This document shows, in pieces, positions 1 to 9,367 of a stretch of DNA of 64,000 bases (the stretch's first letter is position 1; each line of letters opens with the position of its first letter). Position numbers and translations under genes: made by a program. The notes beneath the pieces were generated by a model. It saw only the letters and a program-made list of their open reading frames with translations. It was not told the origin of the DNA and searched no databases. Origin of the DNA: DATFVA01 sp963839165 (GTDB taxonomy: Bacteria; Bacteroidota; Ignavibacteria; Ignavibacteriales; Ignavibacteriaceae); NCBI GenBank assembly GCA_963839165.1, contig CAWIUG010000005.1:620001-684000 (forward strand), in the 5' to 3' direction.

Positions 1-1219
1 AAAAACTTCCCCACAAGAGCGCCGCATATGAATTCGAGTTCCCGATTACTCCCCGCACAGTATAGTCTGTAATTCCCTGTTGTCTAAGCGAATCTATTCC
101 TGTATAAATCAGTCCGATTATCGTAACGACAACAATAACGGCAATAGGGATTATACCATTATACCATTTAGCTTTTTCCTCATTGCCGAATATATCTGAA
201 GTTTCCGTGAGATCTTTAGAAACCATTGCCCCTTCCCTGTTAGGTTTCCCTTCTTCTACGGCTCTTTTCTCAGCTCTATACATAGGTCCAAAATCACGCT
301 GCAGGAAAGCGGTCATAAATACAAATATAAGCATAGCAATAGGATAGAAACGGTAAGGTATCGTCTGGAGGAAAATATCGTAAGCCTTCTCTGTGGAACC
401 CACCATAGTTAACCCGTTCTGGATGAGTCCTACTTCATATCCTATCCAGGAGCTTACAATAAAGATGCTTGCTACAGGAGCCGCGGTAGCATCAACAAAA
501 AATGAAAGCTTCTCACGCGAAATTCTCATCTTGTCGGTTACAGGACGCATCAGGTTGCCTACAACAAGGGAGTTTGCATAGTCATCAAAGAAGATAAGTA
601 TGCCCGAAAACCAGGTAGCTATTAAGCTGGATCTTCGTGTTCTTGCAAAACTTGTAACGAGATTAGCAATACCGCGCGTTCCCCCACTTTTAGATATTAA
701 ACCTATTACACCGCCAAACAGCAGTGTAAAAACAATTACCTGTATATGCGATGGATCGGCAATAGCATTTATAATATAGGTATCAATTAATCTTAAAAAT
801 CCGGTTAAGGGATTATAATCATATATGAAAACGGCTCCGAGATAAACCCCAAGCAGAAGGGATACAACAACCTGTCTGAAGATAAGGGCAAGTATGATAG
901 CAGCCAGCGGAGGAAGTATGCTTAGTATACCGGGAAGTACTCTGAGTTGAGCTTCGGATCCATAACCTGGCAGACTAATAGTAAAGTCGCCCGTCCTGTT
1001 TAAGAACAGAGAAGTGTCAATGCTTCCTTTTTTCACCTTAAGAAGAAAATCCTGAGTTTTTCCCTCCGACGTAAAACGTATTCCTGTGCTGCCGACAGAA
1101 TCCGGCAGTCCGGTAACTTTAACTGTAAAATTAATATCCTCAAGAACAATAGATGATGTGCTGATCTTTTGAGGGAAGCAGGAAACAGTAAGCAGCAGAA
1201 ATATTAGGACTGATTTCAA
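1..1219 (-). CDS. NhaC-family Na+/H+ antiporter, C-terminus beyond window
   Basis: Incomplete: the gene runs off the left edge, leaving about 406 N-terminal residues. Translating the minus strand from a TTG at 1217-1219 gives a signal-peptide-like start (MKSVLIFLLLTVSCF), then about 90 hydrophilic, beta-rich residues, then a polytopic membrane protein. The membrane part has typical NhaC features: FDDYANSLVVGN, MRPVTDKMRISREKL and DATAAPVAS. Family members exchange Na+ for H+ across the inner membrane. The secreted-type N-terminal domain before the first transmembrane helix is not part of the basic NhaC fold; its role is unknown. The start is inferred from the signal sequence; no strong ribosome site is visible. 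Divergent from the lipoprotein gene on the right. Confidence 0.8.
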   Translation of the reverse strand, partial: MKSVLIFLLLTVSCFPQKISTSSIVLEDINFTVKVTGLPDSVGSTGIRFTSEGKTQDFLLKVKKGSIDTSLFLNRTGDFTISLPGYGSEAQLRVLPGILSILPPLAAIILALIFRQVVVSLLLGVYLGAVFIYDYNPLTGFLRLIDTYIINAIADPSHIQVIVFTLLFGGVIGLISKSGGTRGIANLVTSFARTRRSSLIATWFSGILIFFDDYANSLVVGNLMRPVTDKMRISREKLSFFVDATAAPVASIFIVSSWIGYEVGLIQNGLTMVGSTEKAYDIFLQTIPYRFYPIAMLIFVFMTAFLQRDFGPMYRAEKRAVEEGKPNREGAMVSKDLTETSDIFGNEEKAKWYNGIIPIAVIVVVTIIGLIYTGIDSLRQQGITDYTVRGVIGNSNSYAALLWGSF

Positions 1220-1343
1220 AAGATACCGTTTTATTTATCTTCTGATAATGATTTTATTTGAACGGAAATATAAACCCGATGAGGAAATAATCAAAAATAT
1301 TTTTTTTAACTTTACATTAATCTTAAACGGGTTTTTGTGTCAG

Positions 1344-2504
1344 ATGAATAAATCCTTGCATGCTGTCATAATACTTTTCCTGCTGCTTTCCTCCTGTGGA
1401 CCATTAAACCAGAAGAAACGCATTAATAATAATCTTTTCAAAGAAGTTCGCGAGGTTATTGCAGGAATTGATACAACTTCAGTATTGGCAGCTTTAAGGG
1501 ATCAGGAAATTCCGCCTGCTTCAAACCCAAATTCAATTACTGGTGATACCTTAACTCTTTCCGGCAAGCTTTATTATACAGTACTTGCAGAATACCCTAA
1601 CCCGATCTATAACCGTTTTGCAATAACAGATTCAAACTATAATATACTCCTGCTTGATAAATCCTTAAATGGATACTTAACAGAATCGATAATAGAAACC
1701 GACCATACAAATTTTTTCAAAGTAGAAGAAAATTTCATATCAAAGGGGGTGCTTGGGCTGAGACGGATAAGTTTATATTCCATTGACGCTAATGGAAAGG
1801 CTGAACTTGTGTTCAGAACATTTACGGAACTTCGTGAACCGGATATGACTTACAGACAGGACGTTGTAAAGATTGAACCAAAGGAAATAAATACGATAAT
1901 TTATAGCATCAGTCCTAAAAACTCTGATACCCGCCGTGACCAAGATGTATTCCTTTTTGACGCAAAGTCAGGGAAATATACCAGTACATTAGATATTTTC
2001 AACGATTTCGTGCTTTCAGAAGTGAATAATTTTAATTCACCAATGGATGAACCCCAGATCATAAGCCGGGAAACATATCTCAAACAAATGGGAATTACTC
2101 TCTCTGAAAAAAGATCTCCCCATAAACTCGGAAAGTTTTCTATGCCTCTATCCGACGAATGGAATGAAGTGAAGAATGTAAAAATATCAGCACTTTTGAA
2201 ACAACCCAAGGCAGGGACAAAATTCATTAATAATCACTATGGTTCCGAAATTTCTGTAATTCAGATACCTTCTGTTGATTCAGCTGAAAGTTATATAAGT
2301 TACCCTCTCGAAAATATCTCGGCTGGTAATTATAAAGTCAGGTTCAGCGAAAAGATCTCCAGTGGAAAATACTTCTATCAGTTCTTTGAATACAGCTGCG
2401 GTACGGAAAAGTTCCTGCTGATCCTGCAGACATTAAAGACTACCTATGATTTATACAAAGACGATTATCAGAATCTTATTAACTCATTTTCCATGGACTG
2501 CTGA
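1344..2504 (+). CDS. Predicted lipoprotein, unknown function
   Basis: A protein of 386 residues if translation begins at the ATG at 1344. That start gives a clean lipoprotein signal (MNKSLHAVIILFLLLSSC) with the lipobox cysteine near residue 18. An in-frame ATG 96 bases upstream would bury the signal, so I reject it. I recognise no domain; the mature part is polar with beta-type patterning and ends in a cysteine. Its TGA overlaps the ATG of the next small gene by one base, and that gene overlaps sixA, so the three are probably cotranscribed. Likely exported and membrane-anchored; function not assigned. Confidence 0.7.
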   Translation: MNKSLHAVIILFLLLSSCGPLNQKKRINNNLFKEVREVIAGIDTTSVLAALRDQEIPPASNPNSITGDTLTLSGKLYYTVLAEYPNPIYNRFAITDSNYNILLLDKSLNGYLTESIIETDHTNFFKVEENFISKGVLGLRRISLYSIDANGKAELVFRTFTELREPDMTYRQDVVKIEPKEINTIIYSISPKNSDTRRDQDVFLFDAKSGKYTSTLDIFNDFVLSEVNNFNSPMDEPQIISRETYLKQMGITLSEKRSPHKLGKFSMPLSDEWNEVKNVKISALLKQPKAGTKFINNHYGSEISVIQIPSVDSAESYISYPLENISAGNYKVRFSEKISSGKYFYQFFEYSCGTEKFLLILQTLKTTYDLYKDDYQNLINSFSMDC

Positions 2505-2803
2505 TGTATAAAATGATTATCTTCCTAAAGAAATCCGATGATCCTAATATTGCTAAACATTTCAGGGATTTTACAATCCCTATATTGAATGAACTTTCGG
2601 GGAAAGATATAAAAGCTGCTAAAGTTGAAAGCAGTCTGCTGATTGAACAGAAATACACCTGGTATTGTGATATTACGGTAGATTCACGTGATAAATGGAA
2701 CAGGCTTATGGCTTCTAAGGAAGGAAAAAAACTAAACAAGGATCTGATGGACTTTCATCAGCACATCGATATAATTTTTGTAAACGATGAAGAGGAATTA
2801 TGA
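2504..2803 (+). CDS. Small conserved-type protein, possible dimeric alpha-beta barrel
   Basis: A 99-residue cytoplasmic protein; an alternative ATG three codons in, giving MIIFLKKS, is equally plausible. The beta-strand start, the central helix and the closing strand (HIDIIFVND) loosely resemble the small EthD/ferredoxin-like dimeric barrels, but I see no diagnostic motif and do not assign a function. Tight coupling supports a real gene: one-base overlap with the lipoprotein upstream and a four-base ATGA overlap with sixA downstream. Confidence 0.6.
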   Translation: MYKMIIFLKKSDDPNIAKHFRDFTIPILNELSGKDIKAAKVESSLLIEQKYTWYCDITVDSRDKWNRLMASKEGKKLNKDLMDFHQHIDIIFVNDEEEL

Positions 2804-3282
2804 ACCTGTATTTAGTAAGACATGGAGATGCTGAGAAAACTCAGCCCGGAAAGCGGGATGAAGAAAGAAAACTCCTAAAGGAAGGCAGGGAGCAGGTAAA
2901 AGCAGCGGCAGAAGGATGGCAGTATATTATAACAAAGCTCGATCTTATCTGCAGTTCCCCTTACAAGCGTGCAATGGAAACCGCAGAAGTAATTGCTCAA
3001 ACTTTTGAGTATGATAAAGAAATAGTGAAGGATAAATCGCTTGGAGCCGGATGCTTCACTAAAGATCTCATAACGCTGGTAAATTCACTTGGTGCAGAAA
3101 ACATTATGGTTGTTGGGCATCAGCCCGACCTATCTGAGCATGTATCTAATCTTATATCTTCATCCGGCGCGCTGGTGGATTTCAAGAAAGCAGCAATAGC
3201 AAAGATTTCATTTAACGGTAAGGTAAATCTTTCGAAAGGATATCTCGAGTACCTGGTACCCGCAGACGCATTTTTACAATAA
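2800..3282 (+). CDS. sixA: Phosphohistidine phosphatase SixA-like
   Basis: 160 residues, the usual length for SixA, of the histidine phosphatase superfamily. The catalytic LVRHGD motif is at the N-terminus, the second conserved arginine region is SSPYKRAMETAE, and the second catalytic histidine is in VGHQPDLSE. SixA removes phosphate from phosphohistidine, classically in histidine-containing phosphotransfer domains. The hybrid kinase at 4408-7830 carries such a domain, but any link between them is only inference. Starts by ATGA overlap with the preceding gene. Its stop codon overlaps the T-run that ends the oppositely oriented SRP RNA. Confidence 0.88.
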   Translation: MNLYLVRHGDAEKTQPGKRDEERKLLKEGREQVKAAAEGWQYIITKLDLICSSPYKRAMETAEVIAQTFEYDKEIVKDKSLGAGCFTKDLITLVNSLGAENIMVVGHQPDLSEHVSNLISSSGALVDFKKAAIAKISFNGKVNLSKGYLEYLVPADAFLQ

Positions 3283-3287
3283 AAAAA

Positions 3288-3375
3288 CCGGGTAACCGTT
3301 ACCCAAGCTTCATACTTACCGCTGCTTCCTTCCGGACCTGACGGGGTTAGGTATTAACTTGTTAACAGCACCCGG
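3288..3375 (-). ncRNA. ffs: Signal recognition particle RNA, small bacterial type (4.5S)
   Basis: Read on the minus strand, the sequence contains the hallmark apical domain GTCAGGTCCGGAAGGAAGCA, which forms the Ffh-binding asymmetric loop and tetraloop. The ends pair (CCGGG at the 5' side with CCCGG at the 3' side), consistent with one long hairpin of about 88 nt. A run of seven T on the minus strand (3281-3287) follows immediately and should act as the terminator; it overlaps the sixA stop codon. The RNA binds Ffh and targets nascent membrane and secreted proteins to FtsY. The ends are estimated from the pairing and may be off by a few bases. Confidence 0.93.
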
Positions 3376-3452
3376 AAATTTTTTATAAAATTTCTAAAGC
3401 GAGGTTCAAATTATTGAAAATATAAGTTATGGATCAAGTTATTTATGGATAA

Positions 3453-4403
3453 TTATTTCCTGTTCTTCTTCTGTTCGGAAAGTGTATTCCTCTCCCAGAA
3501 CATCCCATCGCTAAATCCCTGTATTGATTTCTCGCTGTCAGCAAGATTCAACCTCTTCTGAGCCAGCAGACAATAATAATCATCAATCTCAACACCGCAG
3601 TAATTTCTTCCGAGCTTTTTTGCCGCAGCAGCGGTAGTGCCTGATCCGAGAAAAGGATCAAAAACCATATCACCCTTATCTGAACTGGCAAGGATAATCT
3701 TAGCAAGCAGTTTTTCGGGCTTCTGGGTAGGATGATCTGTATTCTCAGGCATCGACCAGAAAGGTACGGTTATATCTGTCCATATGTTTGACGGATGCGT
3801 TATCCTGAAGTTGGTACCGATGTCTTCCACCCAGTCTTTAGGCTTCCCATTTTCTCTGTAAGGTGCAAGTACTTTTCGTTTCACTTTAACGTCATCAATA
3901 TTAAACTTGTATTCCTTTCCAGCGGTAAAGTACCATATATCCTCAGAACAATTCTTCCAGTTTGCTTTAGCTCCTCTTCCCTTTTCTCTCTCCCAGGTAA
4001 TCCTGTTTCGAAGAATAAAATATTTAGAACCGGTATTATAGATCGCTGCTGAGGCTCTCCAATCGCCGCAAATATATACCGAAGCATCGGGTTTCAAAAG
4101 GCGGACGATTTTGCTGAGCCATCCATCCATCCATTCCCCGTACCTGTCAGAGTCGATTATATTAAAGGAATTAGTATTAAACTTTTTATACATATTATAA
4201 GGAGGATCCACGAAGAGAAGGTCGATAAAGGAATCAGGCAGCAGATCAAGAACAGAAAAAAGATCCTGGTTAATAATTTTATTAGTAACAGAATCTTTGG
4301 TAACTAAGGACGTTAGTTTTAGAAGAGAGGATTTAAGTTTATCTTCTTCACCCTGCACTATTTCCAGAGTGCGGTTATAAGGAGCTTTTATTTTCTTCGG
4401 CAA
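3453..4403 (-). CDS. Site-specific DNA methyltransferase, beta class (adenine-N6 type)
   Basis: 316 residues. The catalytic motif DPPYN is at about residues 66-70 and the SAM-binding motif FDPFLGSGTT lies near the C-terminus. This order (IV before I) marks the beta class, and DPPY is usual for N6-adenine or N4-cytosine amino-methyltransferases. WEREKGRGAKANWK in the middle belongs to the target-recognition part. No restriction endonuclease gene lies nearby, so this appears to be an orphan enzyme that could act in regulation or repair marking rather than restriction. Four bases separate its start from the end of the hybrid kinase gene on the same strand, so the two may be cotranscribed. Recognition site unknown. 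Confidence 0.87.
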   Translation of the reverse strand: MPKKIKAPYNRTLEIVQGEEDKLKSSLLKLTSLVTKDSVTNKIINQDLFSVLDLLPDSFIDLLFVDPPYNMYKKFNTNSFNIIDSDRYGEWMDGWLSKIVRLLKPDASVYICGDWRASAAIYNTGSKYFILRNRITWEREKGRGAKANWKNCSEDIWYFTAGKEYKFNIDDVKVKRKVLAPYRENGKPKDWVEDIGTNFRITHPSNIWTDITVPFWSMPENTDHPTQKPEKLLAKIILASSDKGDMVFDPFLGSGTTAAAAKKLGRNYCGVEIDDYYCLLAQKRLNLADSEKSIQGFSDGMFWERNTLSEQKKNRK

Positions 4404-4407
4404 TTTA

Positions 4408-7400
4408 TCAGGTCTGACTGGTTAATTTATTGTATTTCGTCCTGATAATTTCCAGTTCTTTTTCAACAATTTCAACTTTTTGTGAAAGTTCATTTCCCAG
4501 CCTTATAACATTCTCATTAAATATGCCTGATTTAGCAGCATTCTCCAGTTTGATACTTATATCAGATATTACATCCATACCGAGTGTAAGACTGCTTCCT
4601 TTTAATTTATGTGCATTGAAGAGGAGATCTTTTGAATTTTCACCTGCGATTGCATTAGAGATCAGGCCTATGGTTTTGGGCAGTTCGCTTATGTAGACAT
4701 CAAGAAGTTCAATCATGAACGAAGCATCTTCATTCGAGGTGACATCCTGGAGGAAGCTTATCTTGCTTTCATCGATAATCGAAAAATGAACATGTTCAGA
4801 TTTACCATTATTTTTTTGTTTTGCTTTTCCCCATCTCAGAAGACATTCTCCAAGCGAATCCTGGGATATTGGTTTTTGTATAAAATCCTTCATTCCTGCC
4901 TCCAGACATTTATCCCTATGTTCTTCGATATTATTGGCTGTCATTGCAATAATGACTGGCTGATTTTCTTTGGGTATTGCGTTTACAATAAGCCGCGAAG
5001 TTTCTACTCCGTCCATCTCAGGCATAAACATATCCATCAGAACCAGGTCGTATTTTATTTTTTGAACAGCATCCAGCACTTCAAGTCCGTTTGCAGCAAC
5101 ATCCCCCCTGTACCCGAGTCTTTCAAGCATTTTCAAAGCGACCTTCTGATTGACAACGTTATCTTCAGCTAAAAGAATTCTCAAGGGATATTTTGCACCC
5201 GGGAGGATCCGGTCAGTTTTATTGCCGTCCTGGTCATCAATACCTTTATTCAGAAGCTGACGTAATACATCCCTGAGGCTGTTGTGTTTTATAGGCTTGT
5301 TTATAACTGTAATAAGCCGGTCTTTACCCGAACCGTTTTTTCTTATTTTCCTTGACATCATACCCAGAATAATAGCCGGCAGATCAGCACCGTTTTTCAT
5401 GGATCTGATATTTTCAATAAGTTTAAATCCATCCATGGAGGGCATATGCTGGTCAACGATCAGAATATCAAATTGATCTTTTTTGAGAAGATCGAGTGCT
5501 ACACGGGGATAGATGGTCCTTATTGGAATCATATTCCAGGCGAGTACCTGCTCTGTAATACTTTTCAGCGAGATCTCATTATCATCAATTATCAGCACCC
5601 TTTTATTTTCAAGTTCCTTAATTTTCTTCTGGTAGATTTTAGACTGAAGTTCTACAGCATCAACGATTATTGTGAAATAAAAACTGCTTCCCTGGTTAAC
5701 TTTGCTCTCCATCCACATTTTTCCGCCCATAAGTTCGGTAAGACGTTTGCTTATTACAAGTCCTAATCCCGTTCCTCCATATGACCTATTTATGGAAGCG
5801 TCAAGCTGTGTAAATGCCTGGAACAGCCTGTGCTTTTTATTCTCAGGTATTCCGATTCCCGAATCTTTTACGCAGAACCTGATTTCGTGTTTGTCGCCAT
5901 CTATTCTGGTCGAAGTAACTGTAACTAACACCTCGCCTTCTTCAGTGAACTTGACTGCATTACTGAGCAGATTTGTTAAAATCTGCCTTATCCGCGTAAC
6001 ATCGCCCTTAATGGTGGAAGGACAGTCGGTGTCCAGGTTGTATACCATATCCAGTTTCTTTTCTGCAGCCCTTGTGGCAAGCAGATCGAGAGAATCCTCA
6101 ATACAGTCCCTGAGTTTGAACGGATGAGATTCTATCTCAAGCTTTTCCGATTCAATTTTTGAAAAATCAAGCAGGTCATTTATAATGACAAGGAGCTGAT
6201 CGCCGCTTAAGCGTATCGATTCTACATATTCTTTCTGTTCAACAGAAAGCTCCGTATCGAGCAGAAGACCGGTCATACCAATCACTCCGTTCATAGGCGT
6301 ACGGATTTCGTGACTCATCGTGGCGAGAAATTCACTCTTAATCCTCGCGGCATTTTCAGTTTCAATTAAAGCTTTATCGAGCTCAAAATTTTTCTTTATC
6401 AGTTCATTCTTGATGTTATCCTGTTTTATCACAGCACCAATAGTAGCAGCCATAGTAGAGAGAAAATATTCCTCATCCTCGTTCCAAAGCCTATCGCTCC
6501 GGCAGTCATCAAATCCTATAAATCCCCAGTACGTTCCATCGATCATAATCGGGACAAGAAGAATTGATTTGATATTTCTGTCGACAAAAACCACTCTTTC
6601 ATTCGAAGGAAGTTTTTTTATCAGAAATTTCAGCGTCTTCCCTTTTTCAAAATTTCCATAAAAATCGAGCGAAGCAAACCGTGAATAAGAAAGTCTCTGC
6701 AGCACTGGATTTTTAATCTGGGCTTCTGAATTAACCGATGACCATTCATATAGAATGCTGACGTACATTTCATCCGTCTCTTCATTAACCTGGTGCTTAT
6801 AAATGTACACTCTATCAACTTCAGCAGACATACCCAGAATACGCAGAGCTTTTGATAACCCGTTGTCTATATCAGAATTAGAAATAGCTGTTTCTGTTGC
6901 TTCCGCAATACCCTGCAGCAGCCGGTCCTTTTTTCTAAGTAATCGTTCGTTCGATTTTCTTTCTGTAATGTCTCTAAGAATACTCAGAAGAAGTCTTTTC
7001 CCGTTTAAATCATCAAGAAAAGTATTGGAAACTTCCACGTCTATCAGCATTCCGTTCCACAGCCTTACACTGGATTCATATTTGGAACGGAAAGAACTTT
7101 CTTTAAAAAAGCTTTTGTATGTTATTAAAGCGTCATTGCCGGTAATTTCATCATAATGAGTTGACAGAAGTGTCCCCTCTATCTCTGCTTTATGTTTATC
7201 TATCATACGTGCATATGCATCATTGCACATGAAGATATACCCTTCCTCGTCGGTTAACAGCATACCTTCAGAGGATTTATCCCATACGGTATGGAAGGTA
7301 TTTTCGGAGGACTCCAGTTTTTTTTGCGATTCAATCCGGGTACTGATATCTCTTAAAGTAGCCTGTGCAAAGAATTTTCCACCAAGCTCAATCACCCTTC

Positions 7401-7830
7401 CATTAATTTCTACAGGTACGATCCGACCATCCTTGTGAACCAAATCCAGCTGGAAAATAATTTCCTCCCTCCCACGATATAGATTTAATATAAGATTTGT
7501 GTATTCGTATATCTTTGACTGAGGAATGAAATCGGTGAACGGTTTTCCGGTAACCTCGTACGGTTCGTAACCGGTGAGTTCTTTACAGGAGGGACTAATG
7601 TAGGAAATTTTTCCGGAGGCAGACAGCCTTAATATTACATCAAGCGAAGCCTGCGTTACAAGGTTAAATTCAAGATAAGCTTCACGATATCGTTCTATAG
7701 CAATCGATAAATCCTTGAGAGTTTCTGCAGTACCGGGTTCAAAATCATTCTGCTTCAGGTTCTTTAGAAGATTCTGAAGTGTATGTAATTCTTCCAGGTT
7801 TTGTTCAATATTTTGTAAATTCTTCTTCAA
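4408..7830 (-). CDS. Hybrid sensor histidine kinase (PAS-PAS-GAF-HisKA-HATPase-REC-REC-HPt)
   Basis: 1140 residues with no transmembrane segment, so a cytosolic multi-step phosphorelay kinase. In order: N-terminal coiled region; PAS at about 60-180 (ISYISPSCKELTGYEP); PAS at about 185-300; GAF at about 320-480; phosphoacceptor helix with MSHEIRTPMNGV near 510; HATPase with N-box LLSNAVKF, DSGIGIP and GGTGLGL; two receiver domains (VDQHMPSMDG and LMDMFMPEMDG, each with a phosphorylatable Asp); and a C-terminal HPt domain (HKLKGSS). Starts at TTG, with AGGTGA about 12 bases upstream on the coding strand. No partner output regulator is adjacent; the methyltransferase follows four bases downstream. 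Confidence 0.92.
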   Translation of the reverse strand: MKKNLQNIEQNLEELHTLQNLLKNLKQNDFEPGTAETLKDLSIAIERYREAYLEFNLVTQASLDVILRLSASGKISYISPSCKELTGYEPYEVTGKPFTDFIPQSKIYEYTNLILNLYRGREEIIFQLDLVHKDGRIVPVEINGRVIELGGKFFAQATLRDISTRIESQKKLESSENTFHTVWDKSSEGMLLTDEEGYIFMCNDAYARMIDKHKAEIEGTLLSTHYDEITGNDALITYKSFFKESSFRSKYESSVRLWNGMLIDVEVSNTFLDDLNGKRLLLSILRDITERKSNERLLRKKDRLLQGIAEATETAISNSDIDNGLSKALRILGMSAEVDRVYIYKHQVNEETDEMYVSILYEWSSVNSEAQIKNPVLQRLSYSRFASLDFYGNFEKGKTLKFLIKKLPSNERVVFVDRNIKSILLVPIMIDGTYWGFIGFDDCRSDRLWNEDEEYFLSTMAATIGAVIKQDNIKNELIKKNFELDKALIETENAARIKSEFLATMSHEIRTPMNGVIGMTGLLLDTELSVEQKEYVESIRLSGDQLLVIINDLLDFSKIESEKLEIESHPFKLRDCIEDSLDLLATRAAEKKLDMVYNLDTDCPSTIKGDVTRIRQILTNLLSNAVKFTEEGEVLVTVTSTRIDGDKHEIRFCVKDSGIGIPENKKHRLFQAFTQLDASINRSYGGTGLGLVISKRLTELMGGKMWMESKVNQGSSFYFTIIVDAVELQSKIYQKKIKELENKRVLIIDDNEISLKSITEQVLAWNMIPIRTIYPRVALDLLKKDQFDILIVDQHMPSMDGFKLIENIRSMKNGADLPAIILGMMSRKIRKNGSGKDRLITVINKPIKHNSLRDVLRQLLNKGIDDQDGNKTDRILPGAKYPLRILLAEDNVVNQKVALKMLERLGYRGDVAANGLEVLDAVQKIKYDLVLMDMFMPEMDGVETSRLIVNAIPKENQPVIIAMTANNIEEHRDKCLEAGMKDFIQKPISQDSLGECLLRWGKAKQKNNGKSEHVHFSIIDESKISFLQDVTSNEDASFMIELLDVYISELPKTIGLISNAIAGENSKDLLFNAHKLKGSSLTLGMDVISDISIKLENAAKSGIFNENVIRLGNELSQKVEIVEKELEIIRTKYNKLTSQT

Positions 7831-8136
7831 AGAAAGTAAAATTCACCTCGATAAGTACCTGTGTAAGATGATTTAATCGAAATTGTCCACTATTATGAGA
7901 CATTTCTCGAAATATGGCACAAATTTTATTCCATAAAACATTATTAAGCTGGGTTCGTAAAGAAAGTTCCATATCCATTACGTTCACAAACCTCAATTGA
8001 GGTTTCCTTTTTGTTGACAAATAATTTCCCCACCCCCAGCTAATACCTCCTCCTTTCGTCCCTTTTGTTTGCTTAGCTTCTAAGTATTCTCTAATTTTGA
8101 TCACAATTTTTATTGAATTCTGGAGAAAATCTCTTT
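7831..8136. other. Intergenic region between divergent kinase and dehydrogenase genes
   Basis: About 306 bases without a convincing gene. It must hold the promoters of the hybrid kinase (leftward) and the dehydrogenase cluster (rightward). A TGGCAC at 7915-7920 recalls a sigma-54 -24 element, but no matching -12 TTGC follows. A 99-codon minus-strand frame crosses here without a ribosome site or recognisable family and is not counted. Confidence 0.5.
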
Positions 8137-9318
8137 ATGAAAAGAACAATAGTAACGATGCCGGGTGATGGCATTGGCAAAACTGTATTGCCAGAATCTT
8201 TGAGGGTTCTGGAGGCAGCAGGATTTGAAGCTGAATATGTACATGCTGATATTGGATGGGAATACTGGTGTAAGGAAGGTGATGCCCTGCCTCAGAGAAC
8301 AATTAACCTGCTTGAGAAACATAAGATCGGGTTATTCGGTGCGATTACTTCCAAACCTAAAGATGCGGCTGCAAAGGAATTAGATCCCGGACTTAGAGAC
8401 AAATGTTATGTTTATTTCAGTCCTATAGTCGGGTTAAGACAGCATTTTAATCTCGACTTATGTATCCGTCCCTGTCATTCATTCAAAGGAAATCCTCTGA
8501 ACTTTATAAGGAGAGATGCGGAAGGCGGATTTGAAGAGCCACTTGTAGATGTAGTTATCTTCCGTCAGAATACCGAAGGATTATATGCTGGTGTGGAATG
8601 GACTAATCCCCCAAAAGTTGTGAGGGATGCTCTGGAAACTCACCCTAAAATGAAAGCTTTTAAGCAGGTTCCAAGTGAAGATATGGCGGTATCCACCAGG
8701 ATTATGTCGAGGAATGCATGCCGTAGAATTATACGTGCAGCGTTTGAGTATGCTAAGAAATATAATTATAAGAATGTGACTATTTGTGAAAAACCAAATG
8801 TTCTGAGAGAAACTTCAGGAATGATGGTTAATGAAGCCAAAATAATTGCCAAAGAATATCCAGGTATCGATCTGTGGGATACTAATATTGATGCCCAGAT
8901 GATGTGGTTAACCAAAAATCCGGAGATTTATGGTGTCATTGTAGCAGAGAATATGTTTGGCGATATTATTAGTGATGGATTTGCGGGACTTGTAGGTGGT
9001 CTTGGTTTTGCATGCAGTGCCAATATAGGTGAAGATGCAGCTGTTTTTGAACCCACCCATGGATCAGCACCCAAATACCAGGAGCTGGATCCTTCTATTG
9101 TAAATCCAATTGCAATGTTCCTGAGTGCCTGTATGATGCTCGACCACATTGGAGAGAATGAAAAAGCTGAGAAGATAAGAACCGCTATAGCAAAGGTTGT
9201 TGTGGAAGGCAAAGTTAAAACATATGATATGATGAAGCTGAAAGGTAACGCTGAAGTATTTAAACATGGAGCTTCTACCACACAACAAATGACCGATGCT
9301 GTAATAGCTGCGTTGTAA
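8137..9318 (+). CDS. Isocitrate/isopropylmalate dehydrogenase family, probable NADP isocitrate dehydrogenase
   Basis: 393 residues from the ATG at 8137, preceded by GGAG; an in-frame TTG 24 bases earlier lacks support. MPGDGIG opens the beta-decarboxylating dehydrogenase fold. The substrate arginines are in GLRQHF and CIRP, and the loop serine six residues before the first arginine (as in E. coli Icd Ser113) is kept, though the Asn115 equivalent is Ile. GDIISDGFAGLVGGLG carries the metal-binding aspartates. The cofactor loop reads HGSAPKY; Lys-Tyr here is the NADP signature, whereas NAD enzymes have Asp-Ile. First gene of the tricarboxylate cluster. The expected reaction is isocitrate to 2-oxoglutarate and CO2; a homo-analogue cannot be excluded because the neighbouring aconitase is homoaconitase-like. 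Confidence 0.85.
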   Translation: MKRTIVTMPGDGIGKTVLPESLRVLEAAGFEAEYVHADIGWEYWCKEGDALPQRTINLLEKHKIGLFGAITSKPKDAAAKELDPGLRDKCYVYFSPIVGLRQHFNLDLCIRPCHSFKGNPLNFIRRDAEGGFEEPLVDVVIFRQNTEGLYAGVEWTNPPKVVRDALETHPKMKAFKQVPSEDMAVSTRIMSRNACRRIIRAAFEYAKKYNYKNVTICEKPNVLRETSGMMVNEAKIIAKEYPGIDLWDTNIDAQMMWLTKNPEIYGVIVAENMFGDIISDGFAGLVGGLGFACSANIGEDAAVFEPTHGSAPKYQELDPSIVNPIAMFLSACMMLDHIGENEKAEKIRTAIAKVVVEGKVKTYDMMKLKGNAEVFKHGASTTQQMTDAVIAAL

Positions 9319-9367
9319 TCCCGGTATCTCTGTATAGAATGTTTCATTTTTAAGGGAGGATATCATA

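Noticed and set aside
7915..7936. TGGCAC as a sigma-54 promoter for the dehydrogenase cluster
   Set aside because: No TTGC at the -12 spacing, and it lies about 200 bases from the start codon.
7805..8104. A 99-codon minus-strand frame upstream of the hybrid kinase
   Set aside because: No ribosome site or recognisable family; it overlaps the kinase start and the intergenic promoter region, so it is probably chance.
8928..9347. A 139-codon minus-strand frame over the 3' end of the dehydrogenase
   Set aside because: Antisense to a clearly coding region with conserved motifs; no independent support.
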